Below, in pieces: positions 1-9,409 of a stretch of 64,000 bases of DNA. This stretch comes from Atopsyche davidsoni (taxonomy: Eukaryota > Arthropoda > Insecta > Trichoptera > Hydrobiosidae). Position 1 is the stretch's first letter, and every line of letters begins with the position of its first letter. The DNA lies in NCBI GenBank assembly GCA_022113835.1, contig JAILWY010000006.1:4154001-4218000 (forward strand), read 5' to 3'. The notes beneath the pieces were generated by a model. That model was not told the origin of the DNA and made no database searches. It was given only the letters and a program-made list of their open reading frames with translations. The translations under genes were made by a program, and so were the position numbers.

Positions 1-2129
1 CTCTCGCCTATTTCTGGCTACAATTATTTTCTCGGACAGGAAGGGAATAAATGGTTTTCGTATACCAAGCACAGTAACCACTTTTCAGCTGGCCAGTCAT
101 ATTCCTATGATTTTGACTTTATCTGTGTATTTACAGTATATTCCAAGAATAAACATTTGTTCGTATTATAATTAAATAAATTTAATCGTTTTTGACGGAG
201 AGTTTAAATAAACAAAATTATGTAAAAAAAAAAATATTTTAATGAAACTTCAAAAAAATGTTTGTGTGAATGTAATGTATCCCAACTCTTTTGATTGTTA
301 AGGTAAATGAAAGCAAACCAAATTACCAAATAAACCAATATCCAAAAACTCACCCTCCAAGAAGACTAATTTTTACCCCACGGATTACAAAGCAAACTCC
401 CAAGATTCACTAATCAGTCTCGCTAACACGATCTGCGGTAACACAATACGCCATTAGCCGTGGCAGATTTTAAAATTAATTTATTGTTATGCCGTTTAAG
501 TATGCACATTGGGATAATTGTATCAGGCAGGCGGCGGCGGCGGCGAGGAGGTATCGTTAGCGTGATTGTTAACTAGTCGGCCCGCGCGGAGGGGCGTTAC
601 CCGGCGGGCGCAGGTTTAAGTGAATGATTAATTCCCTCCTGATTCTGTATGCGTTCCCGGTAGCGGGAGGATGGCGTTTATTTGATGAAATTAGGGCAGG
701 GCTGCGGCCGGATCAGTTTGACAGCTCCTTTAAAGGATATGATTTGACGGTAGTTTAAAATACCAGAGCTGCATACAATAAACTAAATAATACTGCTATA
801 CTAAAGGTACGACTGACTGAGTGGTAAATTGATTATTTATCATGGAAAAAAGTTGTTTATTACATGTAAATTTGTTTTCAATCAACCATTCGAATGTGTA
901 ATAAAAAATTATAAAATATTTTTTTAAATATTAAATTTTTTTAATATTCAAATTTTTGTGATAACCGCTTAAAATAGTTCATTTTACAAGGAAAAAAAAC
1001 AAATAAAAATCTTTATTACGGGTAACACTTTGAAATATTAATTGTGAAAAAATGAATCGTGCATTCGCTTTCTTACGAATACCCACAATCCCCGGTTTAT
1101 TCACACTTGCTACATTCAGAAACTTTTCATTTCATCACTTGGCGCATACCCGCCTTGCTTGAGGGCTGGGGCGGGTCGTGGGTTGGCTAACTCGATCATT
1201 GCACCCCTAATGTCCGCGCAGTGCCCTTTGTCAGTCGCCCGTGTCTACCAACACACCCCCTCGCCAACCGACGGACTTTAAATCTACAACTATTTGATTA
1301 TTTGATTCGATTTGTACGCGAAAGGGTGCTTTGTGTATACTTTGAGGTTATTTTAAATTACGCTTTGAAATTTTTTATCAACTGAAATTTTATCAAATGT
1401 CTTATTCTTTGTAATGAATTATAAAAACACAAGTCAATCTCATGGAATTAAATAATTTATAGAATAATCACAGCAATTAAATATATCACGTATTGAAATA
1501 TAACGGATAATATATAAGTATAGATAATATGTTAAACTGACAATGATTATATTAAAAGAGCTTGCCAAAATACATGTTCTTAATAAATACAAACAAATAA
1601 ACTCAAGATACCTGCCAAAAAAAAAAAAAAAAAATAGTGGAACTTTATTTGGGATAAAGTAATTTGCGATGAAAAGCAATAAAACAGTTCCTCGTCATCT
1701 CCGTAAATATTGAATCAATTTGTTTGTTCGGCACATTGTTTGTCGAGAAGATTTAGGACCCAAAAGCAAAGAAGTTGTGGGATGCATTTGCTTTCAGAGG
1801 TAGGGGATTTTTTATAGAATAAATAAATCGCACAGTAAAATGAATGTGAATAAAAATACAATTGGCTGATATTTTTGAAAACTTGTGATATAAATTCTGA
1901 TGAGTTAGTCCAGATTTATGACAAGCATGTATGAAACTTTCACTTATTTATATGAACATTAATAAAAATATGTTGTCTTTGTGGGTGGAAGAACGTTCGT
2001 TACTGAGTAAATGATACTAATAACCAACAGTTTTGTCTTTGAGACAAAATAATCTTTTATGTTTCATCAGAAAGCAGGAAACTGCTACAAGTTTGATAAA
2101 AGCTTAAAAATATTTAGCCTATTCAAACA
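1..2129. other. AT-rich intron with two GC-rich islands
   Basis: Islands lie at about 520-740, which includes a short GGC run at 531-545, and at 1140-1275. The rest is AT-rich with no coding signal. A run of about 18 A residues lies at 1617-1634. The islands stand out sharply and could be conserved noncoding elements of trh. Confidence 0.45.
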
Positions 2130-2134
2130 CTACG

Positions 2135-2136
<2 letters not shown>

Positions 2137-2192
<56 letters not shown>
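2137..2192. repeat. TA dinucleotide run, left arm of the transposon
   Basis: An almost pure TA run follows CTACGATATATA and abuts the inner inverted repeat. Its mirror lies at 4794-4850 on the other side. Length may vary between individuals. Confidence 0.95.
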
Positions 2193-2196
<4 letters not shown>

Positions 2197-2444
2197 GGTG
2201 TCCCTTAAAATTCAAGTTCAATATTTTTTTACGCGTACCTTCTTAAAAGTTTAGTAATAATCCTATATTGTCTAGAAAAAAATATTAGTTCGATTTATAA
2301 ACGGTAACCCGTGCCGACTTGCGATTTTAACTTGTCCATACAAGTTGCGTAAGTACTGCGCTGTGACTTGTAACTGCATGTTTTATTTGTCATTTCATAC
2401 GTGATTTTTGAGATTAGTTGTGCTCCATTGTTTAGTGCGTTAAC

Positions 2445-4507
2445 ATGTCGGTGGAATTACGGAGTGATAAACAAAATAATTTCCTTATCGGTTTGCCTAG
2501 ATATCAAATAAATGGTGCAAAATTACCATCTAATCGACAAATTCCCTCGGTCCTATTTTACAATATTCGCGAGGTTAAACTGATTGTTAGTGAAAGTGCA
2601 AATCTTGTGATTAGGGAGTGCATCATATATTGGGAAAAAGCAAGAATTCCAACAAGGGCATATCCTAACTGCGTGAAGAAACTTGTTGATTTATATCATG
2701 TTTGGAGAGAGTTGCAAAAAAAATTGTAAGAAAACTCAGGTTACGTTCAAGAGCCGTGAGAACAATTTCAAAATTGATCTTGATAATTTGTTTGATATTG
2801 CACATGCTGATGCTTTTGAGAGAATGAAAATAGAGTAAGATAAATTATTTTTAATGAAACAGAGAGAGCCAGATCGACCAGGATGCTTAGGTGGTGTTGA
2901 TAAAAAATTGTCGGAAAAAGAAGATAGATCTAAACAACGACGATTGGAAGAAGAGGAAAGGGTTGTAAGACAAAGATAACCACTAGCTGCTGAAACTAGA
3001 AAATCAAGGGCAGAAGCAATAAAATCTGACTTCTTTGGAAGTAATGTACCCGACGTAGTCACAGTCCATTGGGATGGAAAACTATTACCCGGGTTAGATG
3101 TACGAAGTTCTAAAGAAGAACGCTTGCCAGTTATTGCTTCGTTTGACGATAAGGAACAGCTTCTTGCAGTGCCAAAACTAGAACATTCTTCTGAAAAACA
3201 TCAAGCTAAGGCTGTCTCAACAGCTCTCTTTGACTAGAACCTTCACGATAAAGTACAAATAATGTGCTGCGACACAACAGCTTCCAATACTGGCCGTTTC
3301 AATGGAGCTTGTGTTATTTTGGAGCAAACTTTAGGAAGAGAATTGCTGCTTTTCGCCTGTCGTCATCATGTTTATGAATTGGTCCTAAAAGCTGTCTTTG
3401 AAAGCAAAATTAAGCAAATTACTAGTAGCCCAGATATTCCAATGTTTAAAAAGTTCAGAGAAAATTGGAAAAACATCGACGCTAGTAACATTGAACCATC
3501 TCTTAATTTCGTAAAACAACGTGTTGCCGAGACAGACATTCAAGCTTTGTTAATATTTTATAAGGCAGAATTAGACAAAGGTTATGTAAGAGATGACTAC
3601 CGCGAATTGGTCGAAATGTGCGTAATATTTTTGGGAGGAGACACAGAGGAAAAATTAAAACTAAGGCCCCCCGGAGCAATGCATCAGGCTCGCTGGATGG
3701 CGAGAGCGATCTATTCTTTAAAAATATGTTCACTTCAGTCACAATGCAGAATAACTGCGAAGGACAAAAAGGCTCTACAAGATGTTTGCTTATTTGTCGT
3801 GGTGTTGTATGTTAAACCTTGGCTCGAATGTACAGTGGCGATCAAAGCACCTAACCAAGATTTGCGCTTCTTGAAGATGTTAAAAGAGTACGAAAAAGTT
3901 GACGCAACAATTTCTAATGCTTCTATAAGCAAGTTTAGCCATCACTTGTGGTATTTATGTGAAGAGACAGTTATTCTATCACTGTTTGATGATGAAGTTG
4001 ATAACCAAACTAAAAAGAAAATGATTGCCAACTTCAACCGGGACAAAACCTCAGATTTTAGCAAACGCTATGACCCGTCAAAAGAAGAACTGCCCCAAAG
4101 GTTGTTTGGTAAGTTTAATTGACTTTTTGTGATATATTTAAATTGTTGTAGATTTATTTGTTATTTATCTTATTTTCCTTTTTTTTCCAGGCAAAACACT
4201 GGATAATTTCGTATCGGAAAAGAGCAAACAATTTTTATCACGACTGCAGATCGACGACAGTTTTCTAAAGGAAGATGTATCTTCCTGGAATAATAATGCT
4301 GCTTTTCTGGAAGCTAAAAGAAAAATAAGTTATTTGAGAGTTGTGAATGATACTGCTGAAAGGGCTGTTAAAATGATGCAAGATTTTAACGGACTTATCA
4401 CGGCTGAAGAAGAACAAAAACAGTTCTTGCTGCGCTGTGTCCAGGAACATAGAAAATTGTATCCGGACTGTAAAAAAACAACTCTAAAAAAAAGTTACCC
4501 TGGCTGA
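2445..4507 (+). pseudogene. RNase H-fold DDE transposase, broken, two exons
   Basis: The protein belongs to a transposase-like family that I recall from many arthropod genomes as uncharacterised proteins. The N-terminal part includes LPSNRQIPSVLFYN and REVKLIVSESANLVIRE, then a Lys/Glu-rich linker. The RNase H fold shows a first acid in VHWDGKLLPG (codon 3073), a second in CCDTTASNTGRFNG (codon 3271), a CxxH motif CRHH (3358-3369) and a likely last acid in WYLCEE (3958-3966). An intron of 82 bases at 4109-4190 has GTAAGT and a TTCCAG acceptor. The last exon ends with VVNDTAERAVKM and a stop at 4505. The reading frame shifts between about 2715 and 2728, and in-frame stops stand at 2836, 2977 and 3235, so the copy is dead. 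Superfamily placement is open; CxxH occurs in hAT, Kolobok, IS3EU and others. Confidence 0.82.
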
Positions 4508-4789
4508 TTGTTATTACTTTATGTTTTTGATTAAAGATTAATGTTCATCTAATTGAATTTTTACTATTATTTACTTAATTTATTGCATTTATAATGATTT
4601 TATACCAGACCGAAATATCAAGACAAAACACGTTTTTTACTAAACTTTGAAGCTCGGTCGGCACTGGTTGCAATTATGCTAGAAAGATGAAATTTTATAT
4701 TTAAGACTCTTATAGCATTACTAAAAAAAGTAGAGGGTACCCATTTCGAAATTTGAAAAAAAAAATTTTTTGGTCATATAAGGGACACC

Positions 4790-4793
<4 letters not shown>

Positions 4794-4850
<57 letters not shown>
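4794..4850. repeat. TA dinucleotide run, right arm of the transposon
   Basis: A pure TA run lies between the inner inverted repeat and ATCGTAG. It matches the left run in length to within a base or two. Confidence 0.95.
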
Positions 4851-4852
<2 letters not shown>

Positions 4853-4855
4853 TAG

Positions 4856-5762
4856 AATTTGATAACCTCGAACATATTTTATTTGATATTTATTTGCATG
4901 AGACAGATACGAGTATATCCATCTAATAAAATATTTTTTTACAGAAACTGTTTATTTAAAAACTTTGATATATGAAACAATTTAATTGAATTTTTTTTTT
5001 CTATAATTTCAACGAATCTATTAAAATCAATTCGACAATGATGAATGTATTTATTATAGTAATTAAATGTTATTACTTGGCATTTCGGAGCAGTGCCTTT
5101 AATGCCACACCGCCTAGGATATTATTCCCTGAGTTTCATTGATTCGAATTCTCTAATTGTCAAATTACAGTATTATCAACAGCATAATCAAAACCTCACT
5201 AAGCCACCAGGTGCGGGGGCACGCACTAAGCCAGCAAGGGCGAGCCACCCCGCGCGAGGAGGACTCACCCCCGCGCGGCTGATTAGATTTCCATGCCAAT
5301 AATAATGGCTGGGTAGTTATGGCGGCGAGTGCGGGGCTCGGCGCCTGTTTACAGGCGGGCCCATTGAATTGGCAAATTGTGTCATAGGATTTGCTGTAAC
5401 TGAATTCAGTTCGTCTGTAAATATATTTGCATTTCAAATTATTTGTGTCGGCTTGCTGATTTGTTGGTTTTGTGTTGTAATGTTATTAAAATTATTTTAT
5501 TCTACCAATACGCCAAAATTTTGAATTTCATTTTAAATTTCATTAATAATGATAAAAATATTTTTAATGGAAAGAAAATGATGATGCAATTATGTGGTTT
5601 GGGAAGGAAAATAATATAAAATAATTCTTCCAAACTATTCATCTTGAAATACAAAGTCATTAGCTAGAGGAAAACTACGCAAACTGTATATCAATGACGT
5701 CGTTATTTTTAAGTTTTAGGCTTAGTCTATGTCACAGTCATAACACCATAAAACTGTATATC
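4856..5762. other. AT-rich intron with one GC-rich island
   Basis: A strong GC-rich island lies at about 5095-5365, with CCCCGCGCGAGG-like and GGCGGCGAG patches. Frames on both strands through it have no recognisable domain. The rest is AT-rich and empty. Confidence 0.4.
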
Positions 5763-5897
5763 CCTTAGACCAGGGGTGTCAAACTCAATTTTGCAGAGGG
5801 CCATATATGAAATTTAGAATGTGTTGGCGGGCCGGATTCAAATAAAAAAAATGTACTGAATTATTATAACATTTTATTTATTTAATTATATAATATA

Positions 5898-6280
5898 CGG
5901 CGTGTGCATAAAATTTTCGGATTTTTTCGTGAAATTGGAGCTTTATTAAAAAAAATTGGTACAATATATTCTATTCAGGGTACTGTCCATCGTATTCCAA
6001 GCGTATTCCAGAAAGGGCATTCTGCATCGATTGAAACAAGTGGTAGTCGGAAGGGGCAAGGTCTGGGCTATAAGGCGGGTGAAGCAGAACTTCCCATTCA
6101 CTGTTTTCCAAATAGGTTTTAACCGATCAACATGTGGCCGAGCATTGTCATGATGGAAAATTACAGACTCGTGCCTGGTCGCATATTCTGGCCGTTTTTC
6201 TGCCAACGCTCGCTTCAAACGCATCAATTGTGTCTGTAGAACTCGCCCGTGATAGTTTGGCCTGATTTCAGCAGATCATA
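5898..6280 (-). pseudogene. mariner transposase, C-terminal half, broken
   Basis: Read on the minus strand, the fragment starts near YDLLKSGQTITGEFYR and continues LKRALAEKRPEYATRHES into FHHDNARPHV. The last piece carries the second catalytic acid of Tc1/mariner transposases. A frameshift separates the first piece from the second near 6225, and another disrupts the region that should read SPDLAPSDYH. The piece ends in an A/T-rich tail and the terminal repeat at 5898. The first catalytic acid and the DNA-binding half are missing. It differs from the plus-strand half in nearly half of shared residues, so it came from another mariner lineage. Confidence 0.85.
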
Positions 6281-6960
6281 GTGGAAGATTCAAAAGCAAG
6301 GAAATTGGGTGCCACATGAATTGAAGCTGAGAGACGTCGAAAGGCGATTTTGCATTTCGGAAATGCTGCTTGAACGCCACAAAAAGAAATCATGGGGTGA
6401 TGAAATCAATTCTGGTGATGAAAAATGGATTCGCTACGATAAGCTGAAGCGTAAAAAATCATGGGGTAAGCCCGGACATGCAACAACATCGACGACCAGG
6501 CCAAAAATTCATGGCGCCAATGTAATGCTGTGTAGTTGGTGGGATCAGAAAGAAATCGTGTACTAGGAGCTTCTGAAACCAGGCGAAACTGTCAATGGGC
6601 AGCGCTACCGACAACAACTGATCAATTTGACCCTTGCAGTGCTCGAAAAACCGCCGGAATGGGACACGAGACACGAACGAATGATATTGAAGCACGACAA
6701 AGGTTCGTGCCATCGTCCAGGACACCATCAAAACGCTGAAATGGGATCTGCTACCGCACACGCCTTATTTACCAGACCTGGCCCCTTCCGATTTTTATTT
6801 GTTCCTGTCGATGGCGCATGGATTGGCTGGGCTACACTTGGCCAATTTTGAAAAAGTGGAAAATTGGATGCTTGAACGGTTTCGGTCCGACGCATCGTTT
6901 TATCGTCACGGTATTCGTGTACTGCCAGAGAGATAGCAAAAATGTGATGATACTTTGAAT
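6281..6960 (+). pseudogene. mariner transposase (mauritiana-like), 5'-truncated and broken
   Basis: The fragment reads KQGNWVPHELKLRDVERRFC, then GDEKWIRYD with the first catalytic acid, KRKKSWGKPGHATTST, and MLCSWWDQKEIVY. A stop at 6564 interrupts the usual VYYELLKPGET. The frame goes on to KHDKG in place of HDNARPH, so the motif around the second acid is damaged. A shift near 6745 moves to the frame reading LPDLAPSDFYLFLSMAHGL, with the third acid, and it ends RHGIRVLPER at a stop near 6933. The wording is closest to the mauritiana-type subfamily. No helix-turn-helix half is present. The copy cannot encode active transposase. Confidence 0.88.
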
Positions 6961-7029
6961 AAACTATTTTTTTTTAAATTATACACTTTTCATTGATAAA
7001 AAAAAGCCAGAAACCTAGTGGCACGCCTA

Positions 7030-8104
7030 GTTGGACTAAATAGAAATGGAAAAAATACTCAATTCCAAAAATATAATTATAAAATTATTGTTTATATTTT
7101 TATGTTAAATAAATAATAAGTAGTAGTAAATAATAGTATGAAAATTCTGGTAATTGGGTCGAATTGGGGCAAACAAACTTTTGTTTTGAAAAATCATAAT
7201 TTTATCAAATCATCTTCAAGACTTTATTTGACCTTGTAAAAGGACGGAAATTAAATAATAAACAAATAGGTAAATATAAATTTTAATTTTTATAATATTC
7301 TGTAAATCAACCAGCTTTCCGCCCAGTAAAGTGATAATTAAATAAATGAAATAATGAAACGATTTCGATTTCCGAGTGAGATCCGTACTGACTGGGGCTG
7401 AAATGGGTGTATTTTCTTTCCCTGAAAGCTTTTGTCACTTTTTTGCGAAACGTGTCATCATATTTTTTTAACTATCGATTAATTTTTCTTTGTTGAAAGT
7501 TGGTTTAGAATGTTAAAAAAGCTTTCAATTATGTTTATATATTTTTTATTATTAAATTACCGATCTCTTTTAAGGTTAAAATAAATTCTTAAAAATGTTG
7601 AAAAATTAGTTAAAATTACGACTTTTCAAAGCCAAACTTTGTTAAAAAAAATTGTTATAATTTTTTAGCTAATCTTTTACAATAGGTTTATTGGTAATCT
7701 TTTATTTCCAATTTAAAAAAAGACACCTAAATGCTTAGGGTTCTAGATCCATCGGTTATAATAATCTCCCAATTCCTAAACTTTAATCTGGAAAATACAT
7801 ATTAATCATATTAAAAGTAAATATACAAGAGATAAAAAATCACGTCTTTAGAAGAAAGAACGCATCTAACTTTTAACATAATTTTTTTTTCTATTGATGC
7901 AGTAAATTTTTCGCAAAAAATTGTCAAAAAACTCAAAAATTGATCCATCAAAGGGATCAGCCACCATAAGATACTATTTCAACAGACTTTTTTATGATTT
8001 TCTGGAAAGAATTATTATTTTGAAAATTATATCGATTAACTTATTTTCGTTTACATTTCTCATTTTAATTAGTAAAAAAAAATTTTTTTTTTTCTTAAAT
8101 AATT
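7030..8104. other. AT-rich filler inside the hAT element
   Basis: This kilobase between the mariner composite and the second hAT-like end has no open frame of note. It may be the body of a nested nonautonomous hAT whose right end is at 8199, or the 3' part of the host hAT. I cannot find its left end. Confidence 0.4.
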
Positions 8105-8109
8105 TTTTA

Positions 8110-8199
8110 TTGTGATCGGACAGGAAAATGGTCGGCGGGCGCACGGAAAATGATCGGCGGGCCATGGCGCCTGCGGGCACAGGGTTTGGGACCACCGTG
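8110..8199. mobile_element. second hAT-like terminus, partner not found
   Basis: Read on the minus strand from 8199 the sequence begins CACGGTGGTCCCAAACCC, a typical hAT end. Inward it has two near-copies of GAAAATGGTCGGCGGGC, about 20 bases apart, as subterminal repeats. No matching left end or 8-bp duplication was found between 5771 and 8100. Confidence 0.55.
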
Positions 8200-8331
8200 T
8201 TAAAGTAAAGCCTGATGCGGTTCAATAGTAGTAACGCCATCTCTTAGAAAATCCGAAAAAATTAATGCCCACATCGTATATATATAATATAGGGTTGTTA
8301 AAAATCATATCAAAGTTATAAAATAGGGTAA

Positions 8332-8634
8332 TTATTTTGACCTCGAGGATCCAGATACCTGACTTCTCTTGTTTTTGACAAGTTCATTGATGTCAGGTAT
8401 CGTATTCGTTGTAATTATTTTAAGAATTGATTGGAGATGTTCATTCGTAAGTCTTGTGCGATGTTTGTTCTTATTTATTTTCATGACGGAAAACATCTGC
8501 TCACATAAAAAGGTACTACCAAATATGCACAGAATGTGTGCTGCATGCTTTTTTAATTCCGGGTAGTTATCCAAACTCTTGAAATATTGTGTATAAAATG
8601 TAAGAGCGTAAACCTCTTTAATTTTTTTTTTCAA
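8332..8634 (-). pseudogene. hAT transposase C-terminal dimerisation region, 5'-truncated
   Basis: The open frame of 100 residues matches the C-terminal dimerisation segment of hAT transposases. Visible landmarks are YPELKKHAAHILCIFGST, the cysteine-glutamate stretch LCEQMFSVMKINKNKHR and the tail TRLTNEHLQSILKI. The end TTNTIPDINELVKNKR then VSGSSRSK is what I recall from GTF2IRD2-like hAT proteins. The BED finger, the DDE core and most of the insertion domain are absent. Only about 190 bases separate this segment from the right terminal repeat, so the 5' part of the gene was lost by internal deletion. The element can move only if another copy supplies transposase. The methionine used is not a real start. 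Confidence 0.88.
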
Positions 8635-8829
8635 AATACTGTCTTTGAAATTACTTATAAATGTAGTGTGCGCATTTTAAAATATTCGTAGAGGTATTGA
8701 GTGAAGTCTAAAACCTCTAAAAAACATGATTCTTCTTTCTGTGACACATTGCGATCGCGGGCCGGATTGATACGGCTCGCGGGCCGTATCCGGCCCGCGG
8801 GCCGTATCTTTGACATGACTGCCTTAGAC

Positions 8830-9168
8830 CTCCTTCAATACAGGACTTTTATAAAAAATCTTTCAAATAATAAAATATCTTTCTAATTACTCAAGTTTTT
8901 AGAATAAAGAATCAAAATCGCGACGAACAATTTATCGCTTTATTATCAAATAATAGATAGATGAGAAAACATTTTCATAGTCGGAAAACACCTTGATATG
9001 TATGTTCGTATGTTTTGGTACCCGTTGTTTTGAGTTGACCTGTTTTTTGGGTGTTGTACTGCTGGGGGTATATACTACTCTGACGTTTCATTCTCTGTGC
9101 TGGGACCATCTTCAGATGTTTTGTAGATGGGTTATTTGAATGCGTTTGTAAGTGACAAATAATTTTAC
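8830..9168. other. intron 2 next to the trh bHLH exon
   Basis: The stretch is AT-rich and holds only the splice donor region at its upper end. A frame continuing past the donor is a run-through of the exon and is not counted. Confidence 0.5.
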
Positions 9169-9407
9169 CTTTGAGCGTCTTCCCCGCGGGCAGCCCGTCC
9201 CGGCTCCAGGGTGGGTCGCCATGCCCTGAGAAGTCCCGCAGCTTGAGGTAGCTGATGGTGAGGCGGATGATAGAGGCCTTGTCCAGCTGCGAGGTGATGG
9301 CGGCTGGGAGAGGCAGCATCTTGGCGAGCTCGTAGAACTCGTAGTTCTCCTTGCCGCGCCGCGAGCGAGCGGCGTCGCGGGACTTCTCCTTGCGCAGCTC
9401 AAGTATG
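9169..9407 (-). CDS. trh: trachealess exon 2, complete bHLH domain
   Basis: This exon of 239 bases encodes one base, 79 codons and one base. It holds the DNA-binding and dimerising bHLH domain of Trachealess. The basic region reads [17 protein letters not shown], helix 1 reads [11 protein letters not shown], and helix 2 follows with [19 protein letters not shown]. The peptide then runs into [14 protein letters not shown], which marks Trh/NPAS1-NPAS3-type factors. Single-minded differs, with AARTRREKEN and other wording after helix 2. The acceptor is a pyrimidine tract ending in TTTGCAG just before 9407. The donor is AAAG followed by GTAAAA at 9168. Phase 2 entry and phase 1 exit agree with exon 1 and predict a further exon at lower coordinates. 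No PAS-coding exon is seen between 1 and 9168. Bases are strikingly GC-rich compared with the surrounding intron, as expected for a constrained exon. Confidence 0.97.
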
Positions 9408-9409
9408 CT

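Larger units (their letters stand above)
2130..4855 (+). mobile_element. decayed DDE transposon with TA-run-containing inverted repeats
   Basis: The 16-base sequence ATTAGGGTGTCCCTTA at 2192-2207 recurs inverted at 4779-4794. Outside it each side carries a pure TA run and then CTACGAT at 2130-2136, inverted as ATCGTAG at 4849-4855. The two complete arms are 78 and 77 bases long, so the TA run seems part of the terminal repeat. If TA is the target duplication, the element proper starts with CGATATA on each side. Inside is a transposase pseudogene. I do not know a superfamily with exactly these ends; the short inner repeat alone could also be the true end, inserted in a TA microsatellite. Confidence 0.8.
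5898..7027. mobile_element. composite mariner: two 3' halves joined head to head
   Basis: Two different mariner 3' halves meet at about 6280. The left half reads on the minus strand and ends at TA-CGGCGTGTGCATAAAA (5896 onward). The right half reads on the plus strand and ends with GCACGCC-TA at 7029. The two outer ends are inverted and partly alike (GGCGTG, then TTTC, GG and a T run). TA stands on both sides, as mariner insertion requires. The composite lies inside the hAT element, so it arrived later or formed there. Confidence 0.75.
5771..8821 (-). mobile_element. hAT transposon with 8-bp target duplication, internally deleted
   Basis: The left end starts CAGGGGTGTCAAACTC at 5771 and the right end, read inward, starts CAGTCATGTCAAAGAT at 8821. 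Perfect 8-bp direct repeats CCTTAGAC flank it at 5763-5770 and 8822-8829. GC-rich subterminal stretches with repeated GGGCCG lie at both ends. A minus-strand transposase remnant at 8332-8634 fits. The end sequence and the protein tail resemble the Charlie/GTF2IRD2-like branch of hAT. Other mobile DNA is nested inside at 5898-7027 and ends near 8199. Confidence 0.93.
1..9168 (-). other. trh: trh intron 2, incomplete (continues left of the window)
   Basis: Everything below the donor at 9168 lacks a recognisable PAS-domain exon on the minus strand, so the next trh exon should lie outside the window. The stretch carries a decayed DDE transposon and a hAT with nested insertions, and two or three GC-rich islands. 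That this is intron rather than sequence downstream of a short isoform is inference from the open phase at the end of exon 2. Confidence 0.7.

Noticed and set aside
5093..5437. Frames of 69-90 codons on both strands over the 5.1-5.4 kb island
   Set aside because: Both strands are open together and neither has a domain; treated as a noncoding island.
1..9168. PAS-domain exon of trh expected downstream of the bHLH exon
   Set aside because: Minus-strand GC-rich stretches at 520-740, 1140-1275 and 5095-5365 were read and none gives PAS-like wording, so the exon is placed outside the window.
9169..9407. Assignment to single-minded or another bHLH-PAS gene
   Set aside because: [13 protein letters not shown] and [10 protein letters not shown] fit Trachealess/NPAS1-3, not Single-minded, Hif or ARNT.
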